Source of the DNA: Hallerella sp963656065
GTDB taxonomy: Bacteria; Fibrobacterota; Fibrobacteria; Fibrobacterales; Fibrobacteraceae
NCBI GenBank assembly: GCA_963656065.1
Contig: CAVKGV010000002.1
Span: 124,001 to 188,000, forward strand
DNA: 64,000 bases
Direction: 5' to 3'
In this document: piece by piece, positions 16,496-24,777 of the stretch
Numbering within the stretch: the first letter of the stretch is position 1
Layout of the letters: the number at the start of each line of letters is the position of its first letter
Notes under the pieces: generated by a model
The model's input: only the letters and a program-made list of their open reading frames with translations
Told to the model about the DNA's origin: nothing
Databases searched by the model: none
Position numbers and translations under genes: made by a program

Positions 16496-16684
16496 ATGAA
16501 AAAGTTGGTGCATCTTCGTGAAACGTGCCTGGAATGTGCGGGCTGTGTCGGTGTCTGTCCGAAAATGGCGTTAGACATGTATGGGCTAGACTTGCAAATC
16601 GATTCGGCGAAGTGCATCCGTTGCGGCCTTTGTGTCCGCGCCTGCCCGGCGGGAGCCTTGAAAATCGAGGAGGTCGAAAAGTGA
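16496..16684 (+). CDS. Small 2x[4Fe-4S] ferredoxin
   Basis: This 62-residue protein has two clusters of cysteines: CLECAGCVGVCP (first cluster) and CIRCGLCVRACP (second cluster), the arrangement of a bacterial 2[4Fe-4S] ferredoxin. It transfers low-potential electrons in the cytoplasm. Its stop codon overlaps the GTG start of the geranylgeranyl-reductase-like flavoprotein by four bases (GTGA), so the two are translationally coupled. The ferredoxin is probably the electron donor for that enzyme. Confidence 0.92.
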   Translation: MKKLVHLRETCLECAGCVGVCPKMALDMYGLDLQIDSAKCIRCGLCVRACPAGALKIEEVEK

Positions 16685-17862
16685 AGCGAACGGAATACGA
16701 TGTCCTGGTTATCGGTGCCGGTCCCGGCGGAAGCGTCGCGGCGAGAAATTTGGCGAAACAGGGTTTTTCTGTCCTGCTGATTGAAAAACGCGAAAAAATC
16801 GGATTTCCCGTACGCTGCGGCGAGGCGAGCACAAAGCTCGACAGGCTCCAGGAAGAATTCGGCCCGATTGACTTGGACTGCATCGAAACGGAACTGAACG
16901 GGCTTTATGTCTATGGCCCCGGCGGAATCGAACTCGACTGTAAAATGCCCGGTGTCGGCGTAATGCTCAACCGCGAAAAATTCGACCCGCATCTCGCCCG
17001 TTTGGCGGAAGAAGACGGTGCGGAAGTCGAAACTTTTGCGCGGGCTTCTGCCGTGGGAAACGCGGAAAACGGTTTTCGGAATGTTTCCGTTGAAACGGTT
17101 CGGGGAACGGAAACGGTTCGGGCGAAAATGGTCATCGCGGCGGACGGAGTGGAAAGCCGTATCGGTCGGATGGTCGGGCTAGACACCCTCCAAAGACCCG
17201 GAACGACATGCACGGGCGTCGATATCCAGGTCGAAGGCCTCTTGACGAAATCCGACTATCTCACATTCTGGCAGGGAGCCGATTACATCAATAACGGCTA
17301 CATCTGGAGCTTTCCGAAAGTCAAGAGCGACGTGACGAATTTCGGTGCGGGCTTCCTCGTTTCGGACGTAAAGGATAAGTGCATCGAAGAGGTTGCGTTT
17401 GACTGGCTGCATCGGCTTTTTCCGGACGCCAAGGTCGTGGAACATCATGTAGTCGGCGGGCTCGTTCCCGTTTCAGGCAACTTGGAACACACGGTCAAGG
17501 ACAATCTTCTGCTCGTAGGGGATGCCGCGCACCATACGAATCCGCTGACTGGCGGTGGAATCGCGACGGCGATGCGCAGTGGTCTTCTTGCGGCAAATGT
17601 CGTCGGGATGGGGCTTCGCCTGGGAAACCTTTCCGAGGAATACCTGCACCTGTATGAAAAACTCTGCATGCAGAAATTCGGGAAGAAGCACCAGCAAATC
17701 ATGAAATTCCGCCGTTTTTTGACTTCGAGAAGTCGGGAAGACCAGATTCGCCTATATAAAATCATCAAGGCCTATCTTGACGGAGACCAGCACGCTGTGG
17801 CGTTTTTAAAGATGCCGCTCGAAGTGCTGAAATTCGCCGTGAACTATCTGCGCTTCCGGTAG
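16681..17862 (+). CDS. Geranylgeranyl reductase family FAD-dependent oxidoreductase
   Basis: From GTG 16681 the protein has 393 residues. An N-terminal FAD-binding Rossmann motif VIGAGPGGSVAARNLAKQG (about 10-28) is followed by KIGFPVRCGEAS and MVIAADGVESRIGR (about 140-153). The second FAD motif LLLVGDAAHHTNPLTGGGIATAM (about 277-299) completes the family pattern. Members reduce double bonds of isoprenoid chains in archaeal lipids, chlorophyll or quinone tails. The upstream in-frame extension overlaps the ferredoxin gene in another frame and was rejected. A Methanosarcina homologue is known to need a ferredoxin, which matches the coupling here. The substrate in this organism (menaquinone tail, dolichol-like lipid or other) is unknown. 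Confidence 0.88.
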   Translation: MKRTEYDVLVIGAGPGGSVAARNLAKQGFSVLLIEKREKIGFPVRCGEASTKLDRLQEEFGPIDLDCIETELNGLYVYGPGGIELDCKMPGVGVMLNREKFDPHLARLAEEDGAEVETFARASAVGNAENGFRNVSVETVRGTETVRAKMVIAADGVESRIGRMVGLDTLQRPGTTCTGVDIQVEGLLTKSDYLTFWQGADYINNGYIWSFPKVKSDVTNFGAGFLVSDVKDKCIEEVAFDWLHRLFPDAKVVEHHVVGGLVPVSGNLEHTVKDNLLLVGDAAHHTNPLTGGGIATAMRSGLLAANVVGMGLRLGNLSEEYLHLYEKLCMQKFGKKHQQIMKFRRFLTSRSREDQIRLYKIIKAYLDGDQHAVAFLKMPLEVLKFAVNYLRFR

Positions 17863-17868
17863 TAAAAA

Positions 17869-19074
17869 TTATTGTTTTTCGGAGGGAATTTCCGGGCGAC
17901 GTCTCTCCATCTTGGGCAGGAATACGGCGATGATTCCGAAAAGCGGAAGGAGCGTGCTGACCTGGAAAATGAACTGGACGCTTGTCCTGTCCGCAAGCCA
18001 TCCGAAAAAGCTGCTTCCCAGTCCGCCGAGTCCGAACGAAAGCCCGTAGAAAATTCCGGCGACGATTCCCGTGTGATTCGGCAAGAGATCCGTGGCAAAG
18101 ACAAGAATCGCAGGGAACGCGGACGATATGATTAACCCGATCACGATGGAAAGCGTTATGGTTCCCGCAAAGCTATCGACGTAGGGAAGTGCCATGGTGA
18201 AAGGCGCCGCTCCGAGAATCGAAAACCAGATGACGGGCTTCCTTCCGAACCTGTCGCCTATAATCCCGCCTACGACCGTTCCTATCGCCTGCGAAGCCAA
18301 AAAGACGAAAAGGCAGATTTGGGAAAGCCTGACCGTGATATGAAACTTATCGATGAGAAAAAAGGTGAAATAATTCGTCATGCTCGCGGAATAGAAATTC
18401 TTGGAAAACATCAGCATGAACAGGATGAAAACGAAAAAGTGGATTTTTCGACGTGAAACGTTTTCGGCGATTTCCCAGCGTTCCCGGATTTTCTTTGCGA
18501 AGTTTTTGAGCTCCTTGACGTGCCACCATCCGACGTATGAGAGTAGAATGGCGCATAGGACGGCGAGAACTCCGAACCAGCGGATGGACCGGATCCCGTG
18601 CGGCAAAATGATGATTCCCGCGAGAAGCGGCCCGAGCGCAAAACCTGCATTTCCTCCGACCTGGAAAATTCCCTGGGCGAGCCCCTTTCTCCCACCGGAA
18701 GCAAGCTGTGCCGCCTGCGAACCCTGCGGATGGAAAATGGAGGAGCCGCAACCGAACAGCGACACTGCGACGAGAATCATCCAAAAGTTGGACGCGATGG
18801 AAAGCAATGCGATCCCGGACAGCGTAAAGAGCATCCCGACGGCGAGTTGCCAGGAATGGTGATGTTTGTCCGCATAGAGGCCGATGAGCGGCTGGACGAT
18901 AGATGACGTGATTTGCAGCGCAAGCGTGATAAGCCCGATTTGCGAAAAGGAAAGCCCGAAATCCGATTTGATCATCGGATAGATGGCGGGCAGCATCGAC
19001 TGGATCGTATCGTTGAGAAAGTGACAGAAACTGACAATGAAAAGAACCGAAAATGTCGTTTTGACTTTTTCCAT
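17869..19074 (-). CDS. MFS transporter, fosmidomycin-resistance (Fsr) type
   Basis: This inner-membrane protein of about 401 residues has 12 membrane segments. The N-terminus FLNDTIQSMLPAIYPMIKSDFGLSFSQIGLI is characteristic of the Fsr group of drug exporters. The ATG at 19074 begins MEKVKTTFSVLF and clears the end of the upstream gene by 14 bases. The longer frame from 19149 would overlap that gene by 61 bases. The natural substrate is unknown. It is convergent with the geranylgeranyl-reductase gene (6-base gap). Confidence 0.9.
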   Translation of the reverse strand: MEKVKTTFSVLFIVSFCHFLNDTIQSMLPAIYPMIKSDFGLSFSQIGLITLALQITSSIVQPLIGLYADKHHHSWQLAVGMLFTLSGIALLSIASNFWMILVAVSLFGCGSSIFHPQGSQAAQLASGGRKGLAQGIFQVGGNAGFALGPLLAGIIILPHGIRSIRWFGVLAVLCAILLSYVGWWHVKELKNFAKKIRERWEIAENVSRRKIHFFVFILFMLMFSKNFYSASMTNYFTFFLIDKFHITVRLSQICLFVFLASQAIGTVVGGIIGDRFGRKPVIWFSILGAAPFTMALPYVDSFAGTITLSIVIGLIISSAFPAILVFATDLLPNHTGIVAGIFYGLSFGLGGLGSSFFGWLADRTSVQFIFQVSTLLPLFGIIAVFLPKMERRRPEIPSEKQ

Positions 19075-19088
19075 GTGCGCAAAAAATC

Positions 19089-20018
19089 CTATTGCCTGTG
19101 CGGTCGGGCCTTTTGGTGTCGCAATGATTTGTTGGTCGATCTTTCGCAAATTTTCCTGTAATGTGCGGAGTCGTCGCTCGCGCCAAAAGAGAATTTCAGC
19201 ATCAAGCAGAGATCCATCAATTTTTTTCTGCTCTCTTTTTCAAGCGAGTCCCTCTCGTTCACCATTACTTCAGCGACTTTTGGACAAACTTTTTGAATTG
19301 TGACAGTATCTGTGATTCCATGATTGTCTTTTAGGAATGTCACACATCCGTTGTATAGCTCGATTGGATAGAGACTGTCGCCATAGTGCAGCTCGTCTTC
19401 GATCTCGAGGATAATGCTTTTGCACGCCTTCGATGTGAAGTACGTATCCGCAACGCCGAATTCGTCTAGCATGGACATGCATTCTTTGGTCAATTTTTTG
19501 TCGGAAGGCTTTGCCAAAATGATTGGGAGTTCGTCCCCTTGTTTGTGTGGACGTGCTTTTTGACGTCGCAGCAACTTATTTGTCGCCCGTTGGCAGAGGT
19601 TTCTGAAATGGGCGGTATCGCTACCGTCTGGGGAAGAGTTCTGTTTTACGCAGTCGTCTATTATTTTCCCCCTGAATTCTTTATTGACCGAATCCCGTGT
19701 CGCAATCGATTCGATGGCGAAATCTTTATAATAAATTTTTTGATAATAGGCTGTATCCTTGATGATGAATTTAATCGTCGGGGCGATGCATTTGCCGTAC
19801 TGCTCGATTGGATAGAGACTGTCGCCATAGTGCAGCTCGTCTTCGATTTCGGCGATGATGTTTTTGCACTCCTTTGATGTAAAGAATGTATCTGCAACGC
19901 CAAAGTTGTCTAGAATGTACATGCATTCTTGGGTCAATTCTTCTTTGTTGAAATTTTCTGCCAAAACGAAGCTCGTGCCCATGAAAAGAAAAAGAAGAAA
20001 CCGTTTCAAAATGTGCAC
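19089..20018 (-). CDS. Exported cysteine-rich protein made of two repeated halves
   Basis: This 309-residue protein has a clear signal peptide (residues 1-20, cut after VLA) and two homologous halves. Half one (about 28-165) and half two (about 185-305) share LTxECMxxLDxFGVADTxFTSKxCKxII and then the identical EDELHYGDSLYPIE. Each half carries five or six cysteines, suggesting disulfides in the periplasm. I do not recognise the family. The duplication is recent at DNA level: 46 bases are identical at 19358-19403 and 19802-19847. It overlaps the preceding frameshifted gene by 13 bases and is cotranscribed with it. It could be an immunity-type partner, but that is inference. Confidence 0.7.
   Translation of the reverse strand: MHILKRFLLFLFMGTSFVLAENFNKEELTQECMYILDNFGVADTFFTSKECKNIIAEIEDELHYGDSLYPIEQYGKCIAPTIKFIIKDTAYYQKIYYKDFAIESIATRDSVNKEFRGKIIDDCVKQNSSPDGSDTAHFRNLCQRATNKLLRRQKARPHKQGDELPIILAKPSDKKLTKECMSMLDEFGVADTYFTSKACKSIILEIEDELHYGDSLYPIELYNGCVTFLKDNHGITDTVTIQKVCPKVAEVMVNERDSLEKESRKKLMDLCLMLKFSFGASDDSAHYRKICERSTNKSLRHQKARPHRQ
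19358..19403. repeat. 46-base direct repeat, copy 1 (within the duplicated exported-protein gene)
   Basis: This is identical to 19802-19847, in the same orientation, 444 bases apart. It encodes the conserved EDELHYGDSLYPIE region of the second half. Confidence 0.9.
19802..19847. repeat. 46-base direct repeat, copy 2 (within the duplicated exported-protein gene)
   Basis: This is identical to 19358-19403 and encodes the same peptide in the first half. It marks a recent tandem duplication or gene conversion. Confidence 0.9.
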
Positions 20019-20580
20019 TCCTGGATGTTTTTTAAAAACTCGCTCGCATTCTTTCCAATAGATTTTTGCTGTATGGCATCTGAATATCTATCGAGTAATT
20101 CTTCGAGTTTTTGTTGCATGTCAAAGCTCCTTTTGAACGTACGGTTCCCGTGACGGTCGATTTCAACATATTCTTGCTCGTCCATCTGGAAGACCAACTC
20201 TTTGATGTCTTCTTGTATTTTTTAGCGAGGTCCGAACTTCCTCCGTGACAGCGCACAAGATCATTGGCGTAAATAGCCCGCTGGTGCTCATCTTCGTGCG
20301 AGCGAATGTTTTCGAAAAACTCTGGGTCTTTGTCAATGTCTTTGAGAAAATACGTAACAGACGATGGTCGGGAATCATCTGTATCTTTACAGTTCAAAAA
20401 GTATTGTTTGGTGCAGGCTGTGTAGGTTTTATTCGGGTCTTTGTTTCCTTTGTCGATTGCCCTACAGGTCTTTTGCAGTTCTTTGTAGGGTAAAAATTTT
20501 ATGCGGTCTTGTTCGTTTCGCTGATATTCGCCCGGAAACGACGGGAAGGTTTCTTTGTATCGATGATTTGAATTTGCCAT
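20006..20580 (-). pseudogene. Hypothetical protein with HExxH motif, interrupted by a one-base frameshift in an A6 run
   Basis: Two overlapping frames join into one plausible 191-residue protein if one base is added in the T6 run at 20218-20223 (A6 on the coding strand). The N-terminal part (from ATG 20580, with AAGGAG 7 bases ahead) ends sensibly as SSDLAKK. The continuation IQEDIKELVFQMDEQEYVEIDRHGN and onward lies in the -1 frame up to 20006. Residues around 96-100 read HEDEH, an HExxH zinc-peptidase pattern. I recognise no family. It has no signal peptide and overlaps the exported duplicated protein downstream. It may be a true mutation, a sequencing error, or slippage during expression. 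Confidence 0.6.
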
Positions 20581-20888
20581 GAGCATTCTCCTTTTTGCCC
20601 GCAATCTAGCCAATCGGGAAACGAAAGGCAAGGTATAGAAAATCTAATTTCTGTTGAACGACAAAATTTGTCAAAGTTTAAAATTTAAGAATGTACATGA
20701 ATACCTTTAGGTATTCATGTACATATTTAAATTCAAAAATCGGCCTCTTGAAACGCTTTGTAAAGATGAATTTACACTCCAGGGGGCGGTCCGATGGACT
20801 TTAAACTTTTTGACTCGGATTTTTGGCGCGAAAATTTTTGCTAGGTTTTTCCCAAAACTTTAACGTTCCACTTTTTACAGGCGATAAA
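20581..20888. other. Divergent intergenic region with a long inverted repeat
   Basis: About 308 bases separate the frameshifted gene (minus strand) and glycogen phosphorylase (plus strand). It is AT-rich and contains the perfect 15-bp inverted repeat at 20691-20724. The open frame of glycogen phosphorylase extends back to 20823 but has no support there. No other gene was seen. Confidence 0.5.
20691..20724. repeat. Perfect 15-bp inverted repeat with four-base loop
   Basis: ATGTACATGAATACC and its exact reverse complement flank TTTA. The stem is AT-rich and no clear U-tract follows on either side. It lies about 165 bases before the glycogen phosphorylase ATG. It could be an operator for a dimeric regulator, a cruciform or an mRNA leader hairpin. 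Confidence 0.8.
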
Positions 20889-23369
20889 ATGGCTCCGAAA
20901 AAAGAACAATCCAAGTCGCATTCCGACGTTCTGGAAAACACCGTCCAAGCTTTTAAGAAGGCCTTCGACGACCACATTCATCACACGCTTGCTCGTGACG
21001 AACACACGGTGACGCGCCATGAAAAATTCCTGGCTGTGGCGTATGCTGTCCGCGATCGTCTGATCGATCGCTGGATCAAGACCCAGGAGACATACTACGA
21101 CAAGGACGTGAAGCGCGTCTATTACCTTTCGCTTGAATTTTTGATCGGCCGCACGCTCGGAAACTCCGTCCTAAACCTGGACGTGGAAAAGGCTGTCGAA
21201 GAAGCCGTTTCCGAGTTGGGCATGACGCTCGAAGAGCTCCGCGAAGAAGAAGTCGATGCGGGTCTTGGCAATGGTGGGCTTGGTCGCTTGGCGGCTTGCT
21301 TCCTCGATTCGATGGCGACGCTCGAACTCCCGGCAACGGGTATGGGCATCCGCTACGAATACGGCATGTTCAACCAGAAGATCAAGGACGGCCAACAGGA
21401 AGAACTTCCCGACAACTGGCTCCGCCTCCCGAATCCGTGGGAAATCGCCCGTCCGGCAAATTCCATCAAGGTTCCGTTCGGCGGTTATGTTGTCACGTGG
21501 ACCGATGAAAAGGGAAAGCTCCGCAACCGCTGGGAAACGAAGGACTATGTCCTCGCGCTTCCCTACGACACGCCGATTCCCGGCTACCGGAACAACACGG
21601 TGAACAACCTCCGCCTTTGGAGCGCCCAGAGCGCGGACGAGTTCGGACTTGCCTACTTCAACAACGGCGACTACCTGGCGGCTGTCCAGGACATGGAACT
21701 TTCCGAGACGATTTCGAAGGTCCTCTACCCGAACGATACATCGGTGAATGGAAAGATTCTACGCCTGAAGCAGCAATACTTCCTCTGCTCGGCGTCTCTC
21801 CAGGATATTGTCCGCCGCTTCAAGAAGCTCCACGACGGCGATTGGAAGCTTTTCCCGGAACGCGTCGCTATCCAGCTGAACGATACGCATCCGGCGATTT
21901 CGATTGCGGAACTCATGCGGATTCTTCTCGACGAGGAAAATCTCGAATGGAACGAGGCGTGGGACATTACGACCCGCACGTTTGCCTACACGAACCACAC
22001 GCTTATGCCGGAAGCTCTCGAGAAGTGGCCGGTCAGCTTCTTTGAAAAGCTCCTGCCGCGTCATCTCCAAATAATCTTTGAAATCAACGCCCGCTTCCTC
22101 GCGAAGGTCGCCCTCAAGTGGCCCGGCGATACGGCGCGCCTCACCCGGATGTCGCTCATCCAGGAAGGCAACGAAAAGATGATTCGCATGGCGTATCTCT
22201 CGATCGTCGGCTCTTCGTTCGTGAACGGTGTTGCGGCTCTGCACAGCGACCTGCTCAAGACGAGCCTTTTCAAGGACTTCTACGAGTTCTGGCCCGAAAA
22301 GTTCAACAACAAAACGAACGGTGTCACGCCGCGTCGCTGGGTGCGCAAGGCTGATCCGGCGATGTCCGAACTTGTCTCTTCGAAAATCGGCGACGGCTGG
22401 GTCAAGAATTTTGATGAGATTAAAAAGCTCGAAAAGTTTGCAAGCGATGCGAAGTTCCGCAAGGAATTCATGGCGGTCAAGCTCGAAAACAAGAAGCGTC
22501 TCGCCGCCTACCTCAAGCGCACGCAAAATGTCGATGTGAATGTCGATACGCTGTTCGATGTGCAGGTGAAGCGCATCCACGAATACAAGCGCCAGCTTTT
22601 GAACATTCTCCACGCGATTCATCTCTACCTGCAGATCAAGGACGGCAAGAAGGTGACTCCGCGGACCATCATGATCGGCGGAAAGGCGGCTCCGGGCTAT
22701 TGGATGGCGAAGCAGATCATCCGTCTCGCAAATGCGGTGAGCGCGATCATCGACAGCGATCCGGCTTGCAAGGGAAAGCTCCAGATGGTGTTCCTCGAGA
22801 ATTACCGCGTGAGCTTTGCCGAAAAGATTATTCCGGCGGCGGACCTTTCCGAACAGATTTCCACCGCGGGAACGGAAGCGTCCGGCACGGGCAACATGAA
22901 GTTCGCGATGAACGGTGCGCTGACCATCGGTACGCTCGACGGCGCGAATGTCGAAATGCTCGAGGTTATCGGCAAGGAAAACTTCTTCCTCTTCGGTCTC
23001 ACGGTCGAAGAAGTGCAGGAGCTTCTCGCCAAGGGTTACCGTCCGCGCGACTACTACGAAAAGGACGATGACCTGCGCCGTGTTCTTGACCTTGTCAACA
23101 GCGGATTCTTCAGCCCGGATCATCCGGAACTGTTCCGCCCGATTGTCGATAAGCTGCTCTCTAGCGACCCGTTCCTGCTTCTGGCGGATTTCCGCTCCTA
23201 CATCGAATGCCAGGAAAAGGTTGCGAAGGCGTATGCGGACAAGGACGCTTGGGCAAAAATGGCGATTCTCAACGTGGCACGCATGGGCAAGTTCAGCTCG
23301 GACCGTACCATCCAGCAATACGCAGACGAAATTTGGCATGCAAAGGCTTGCCCGATTTCTCTCAAGTAA
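20889..23369 (+). CDS. glgP: Glycogen/starch phosphorylase
   Basis: This 826-residue GT35 enzyme releases glucose-1-phosphate from glycogen. The start at ATG 20889 gives the usual N-terminus, and the 22 extra upstream codons look non-coding. The family landmarks are present: YYLSLEFLIGRTLGN (about 79-93), GLGNGGLGRLAACFLDS (about 125-141) and the pyridoxal-phosphate lysine region EASGTGNMKFAMNGALTIGTLDGANVE (about 662-688). Length matches the family. Glycogen storage is well known in Fibrobacter. A strong terminator follows at 23387. Confidence 0.96.
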   Translation: MAPKKEQSKSHSDVLENTVQAFKKAFDDHIHHTLARDEHTVTRHEKFLAVAYAVRDRLIDRWIKTQETYYDKDVKRVYYLSLEFLIGRTLGNSVLNLDVEKAVEEAVSELGMTLEELREEEVDAGLGNGGLGRLAACFLDSMATLELPATGMGIRYEYGMFNQKIKDGQQEELPDNWLRLPNPWEIARPANSIKVPFGGYVVTWTDEKGKLRNRWETKDYVLALPYDTPIPGYRNNTVNNLRLWSAQSADEFGLAYFNNGDYLAAVQDMELSETISKVLYPNDTSVNGKILRLKQQYFLCSASLQDIVRRFKKLHDGDWKLFPERVAIQLNDTHPAISIAELMRILLDEENLEWNEAWDITTRTFAYTNHTLMPEALEKWPVSFFEKLLPRHLQIIFEINARFLAKVALKWPGDTARLTRMSLIQEGNEKMIRMAYLSIVGSSFVNGVAALHSDLLKTSLFKDFYEFWPEKFNNKTNGVTPRRWVRKADPAMSELVSSKIGDGWVKNFDEIKKLEKFASDAKFRKEFMAVKLENKKRLAAYLKRTQNVDVNVDTLFDVQVKRIHEYKRQLLNILHAIHLYLQIKDGKKVTPRTIMIGGKAAPGYWMAKQIIRLANAVSAIIDSDPACKGKLQMVFLENYRVSFAEKIIPAADLSEQISTAGTEASGTGNMKFAMNGALTIGTLDGANVEMLEVIGKENFFLFGLTVEEVQELLAKGYRPRDYYEKDDDLRRVLDLVNSGFFSPDHPELFRPIVDKLLSSDPFLLLADFRSYIECQEKVAKAYADKDAWAKMAILNVARMGKFSSDRTIQQYADEIWHAKACPISLK

Positions 23370-23386
23370 AGGAATCTTTTCCTGAT

Positions 23387-23414
23387 AAAAGTCCCGCTTC
23401 TCGGCGGGGCTTTT
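23387..23414 (+). terminator. Rho-independent terminator after glycogen phosphorylase
   Basis: An 11-bp stem (AAAAGTCCCGC with GCGGGGCTTTT, one wobble) closes with a short loop and a T run. Confidence 0.88.
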
Positions 23415-23424
23415 GTCGTTTGTA

Positions 23425-23445
23425 ATATACTTGCGGATATACTTG
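23425..23445. repeat. Direct repeat ATATACTTG x2 upstream of the antitoxin gene
   Basis: Two copies of ATATACTTG (23425-23433 and 23437-23445) are 12 bases apart start to start, 40-60 bases before the antitoxin ATG. Toxin-antitoxin operons are usually autorepressed at such sites, so this is a candidate operator. Confidence 0.45.
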
Positions 23446-23484
23446 TTTTTCAAAAATTGTATATTAAATAGAGGAGGTTTCTTT

Positions 23485-23706
23485 ATGCCGCAACTTTCGC
23501 TTTATTTGACCGATGAACAGCTTTCAATCGTTGAAAATGGGGCGCGTTCCCAAAAGACATCCATTTCAAAATGGGTTGTGTCGCAAATAATGGCTCGGGT
23601 AAAACCCAGTTATCCGGAAGGATGGGCGGAACTGTTCGGCTCGGTGAGTGAAGATTTGCTTAGCAGACCGGAACAGCCGGTGATTGAGAGAAGGGAAAAA
23701 ATATGA
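23485..23706 (+). CDS. VapB-like antitoxin of a type II toxin-antitoxin pair
   Basis: This 73-residue protein has an N-terminal strand (MPQLSLYLTDEQ), then a helix pair around SQKTSISKWVVSQIMARV, which resembles a ribbon-helix-helix DNA-binding fold. The C-terminal tail (PEGWAELFGSVSEDLLSRPEQP) is the kind that wraps the toxin. ATG 23485 has a strong GAGGAGG site 7-8 bases ahead. It overlaps the PIN-domain toxin by four bases, the classic layout of vapBC. Confidence 0.85.
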   Translation: MPQLSLYLTDEQLSIVENGARSQKTSISKWVVSQIMARVKPSYPEGWAELFGSVSEDLLSRPEQPVIERREKI

Positions 23707-24107
23707 TATATCTCGTGGATACCAACACGTGCGTTTATTTTTTGAATGGAAAATATCGGTCCGTTTACGAAAAGTTTTTGTCGGTTTCTCCGAGTGAAAT
23801 TAAAATTTCTGCAATCGTCAAGGCGGAGCTTTTACTGGGCGCTTATAAAAGCCAGACGAAAAAGCAGACGTTAAAAAAGGTCGAGCGTTTTTTGGAACCT
23901 TTTGAAATTGTCGGCTTTACCGATGTAATGACGCCCGTGTATGCGGAAATCAGGAGTGATTTGGAACTTGCGGGAAAGAAAATCGGAGCGAATGATTTGT
24001 TGATTGCGGCTACGGCAAAGTATCTGGGAGCCAAACTGGTCTCGCACAACGTCGGTGAATTTTCCCGGGTGAAAGGTTTAAAGATTGCGGACTGGGTAAA
24101 AGCGTGA
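23703..24107 (+). CDS. vapC: VapC-like PIN-domain ribonuclease toxin
   Basis: This 134-residue PIN-domain protein has the conserved acidic residues. These are D6 in YLVDTNTC, a glutamate in AIVKAELLLGAY (about 41), an aspartate in IGANDLLIAATA (about 99) and the late NVGEFSRVKGL motif. VapC toxins cut tRNA or rRNA when freed from VapB. The four-base overlap with the antitoxin ensures coupled translation. The active site looks intact, so the pair is likely functional. Confidence 0.92.
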   Translation: MIYLVDTNTCVYFLNGKYRSVYEKFLSVSPSEIKISAIVKAELLLGAYKSQTKKQTLKKVERFLEPFEIVGFTDVMTPVYAEIRSDLELAGKKIGANDLLIAATAKYLGAKLVSHNVGEFSRVKGLKIADWVKA

Positions 24108-24118
24108 CGGTTAAGGCT

Positions 24119-24604
24119 CTAGTGAATTTTTATGAAGCTTTGGTAGTGATTTGCCGTGTAAAAGATTTGACACGATTCCGCATAAACTAAACGCTTTGTC
24201 CCGCGGTTCGCTGCGCTGTAATCCACGTCGCATTCGCGGTAGAAATTTTCAGGTAGCAATGCGTCACTGTTTTGAAACGCATCGCCTCCGACCATGACGC
24301 CCAAGGTTTCCCACGGGTTGAAATTCCACTTGGAAAAAGTTTTTCCGGACGAGTTATAAAGTTCCTTTGCCTCAGCTTTAGCGCGATAATTGGACGGCAG
24401 TTTTTCGAATTTACAGAGATAGGCGGCGACGGAATCCCTGGTCGTGTAAATGCCGGTTTCGGAAATCGCTCCCATCAAGGCTTCGGTCAAAATTTTGGGA
24501 TTTCCTGCAGACGATGAAGAATCGGCGTCGGAAACGGATACCGTCGGCGAGGAACAGGCGACAAGGAATGCAGCAAACGCAAAGATAGAGAGGATGCGCA
24601 ACAT
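24119..24604 (-). CDS. Hypothetical lipoprotein, 161 residues
   Basis: From ATG 24604 the protein has a lipoprotein signal (FAAFLVACSS; lipid attachment at the cysteine near residue 17). A serine-rich spacer (SDADSSSSAG) and an uncharacterised periplasmic domain with further cysteines follow. It has no recognisable domain. The 14 codons upstream in the open frame were dropped because they precede the natural signal peptide. It is convergent with vapC (11 bases). Confidence 0.75.
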   Translation of the reverse strand: MLRILSIFAFAAFLVACSSPTVSVSDADSSSSAGNPKILTEALMGAISETGIYTTRDSVAAYLCKFEKLPSNYRAKAEAKELYNSSGKTFSKWNFNPWETLGVMVGGDAFQNSDALLPENFYRECDVDYSAANRGTKRLVYAESCQIFYTANHYQSFIKIH

Positions 24605-24777
24605 AAAGGAAAAATAGCTTATCGGGATGATGATTAAAGCTGTCAACAGACGATCTGTTTCTGATTTGCTTTGGTTATATTTAGCAGAACGAAAAAATGT
24701 TCCGGAATGGAATAGGCGGATCTTTCATTTCGGATGAAAGTGTTTTAAATTTTGATGAAATCAACCAAGGAGATGAT

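Noticed and set aside
18445..18465. A parS-like ACGTGAAAC stretch inside the MFS gene
   Set aside because: Only the right half of the palindrome is present and the left half differs. Not a parS site.
21759..23453. A 564-codon open frame on the minus strand opposite glycogen phosphorylase
   Set aside because: It is antisense to a certain gene, is rich in Arg, His and Glu, as mirror frames of GC-rich codons are, and has no recognisable domain.
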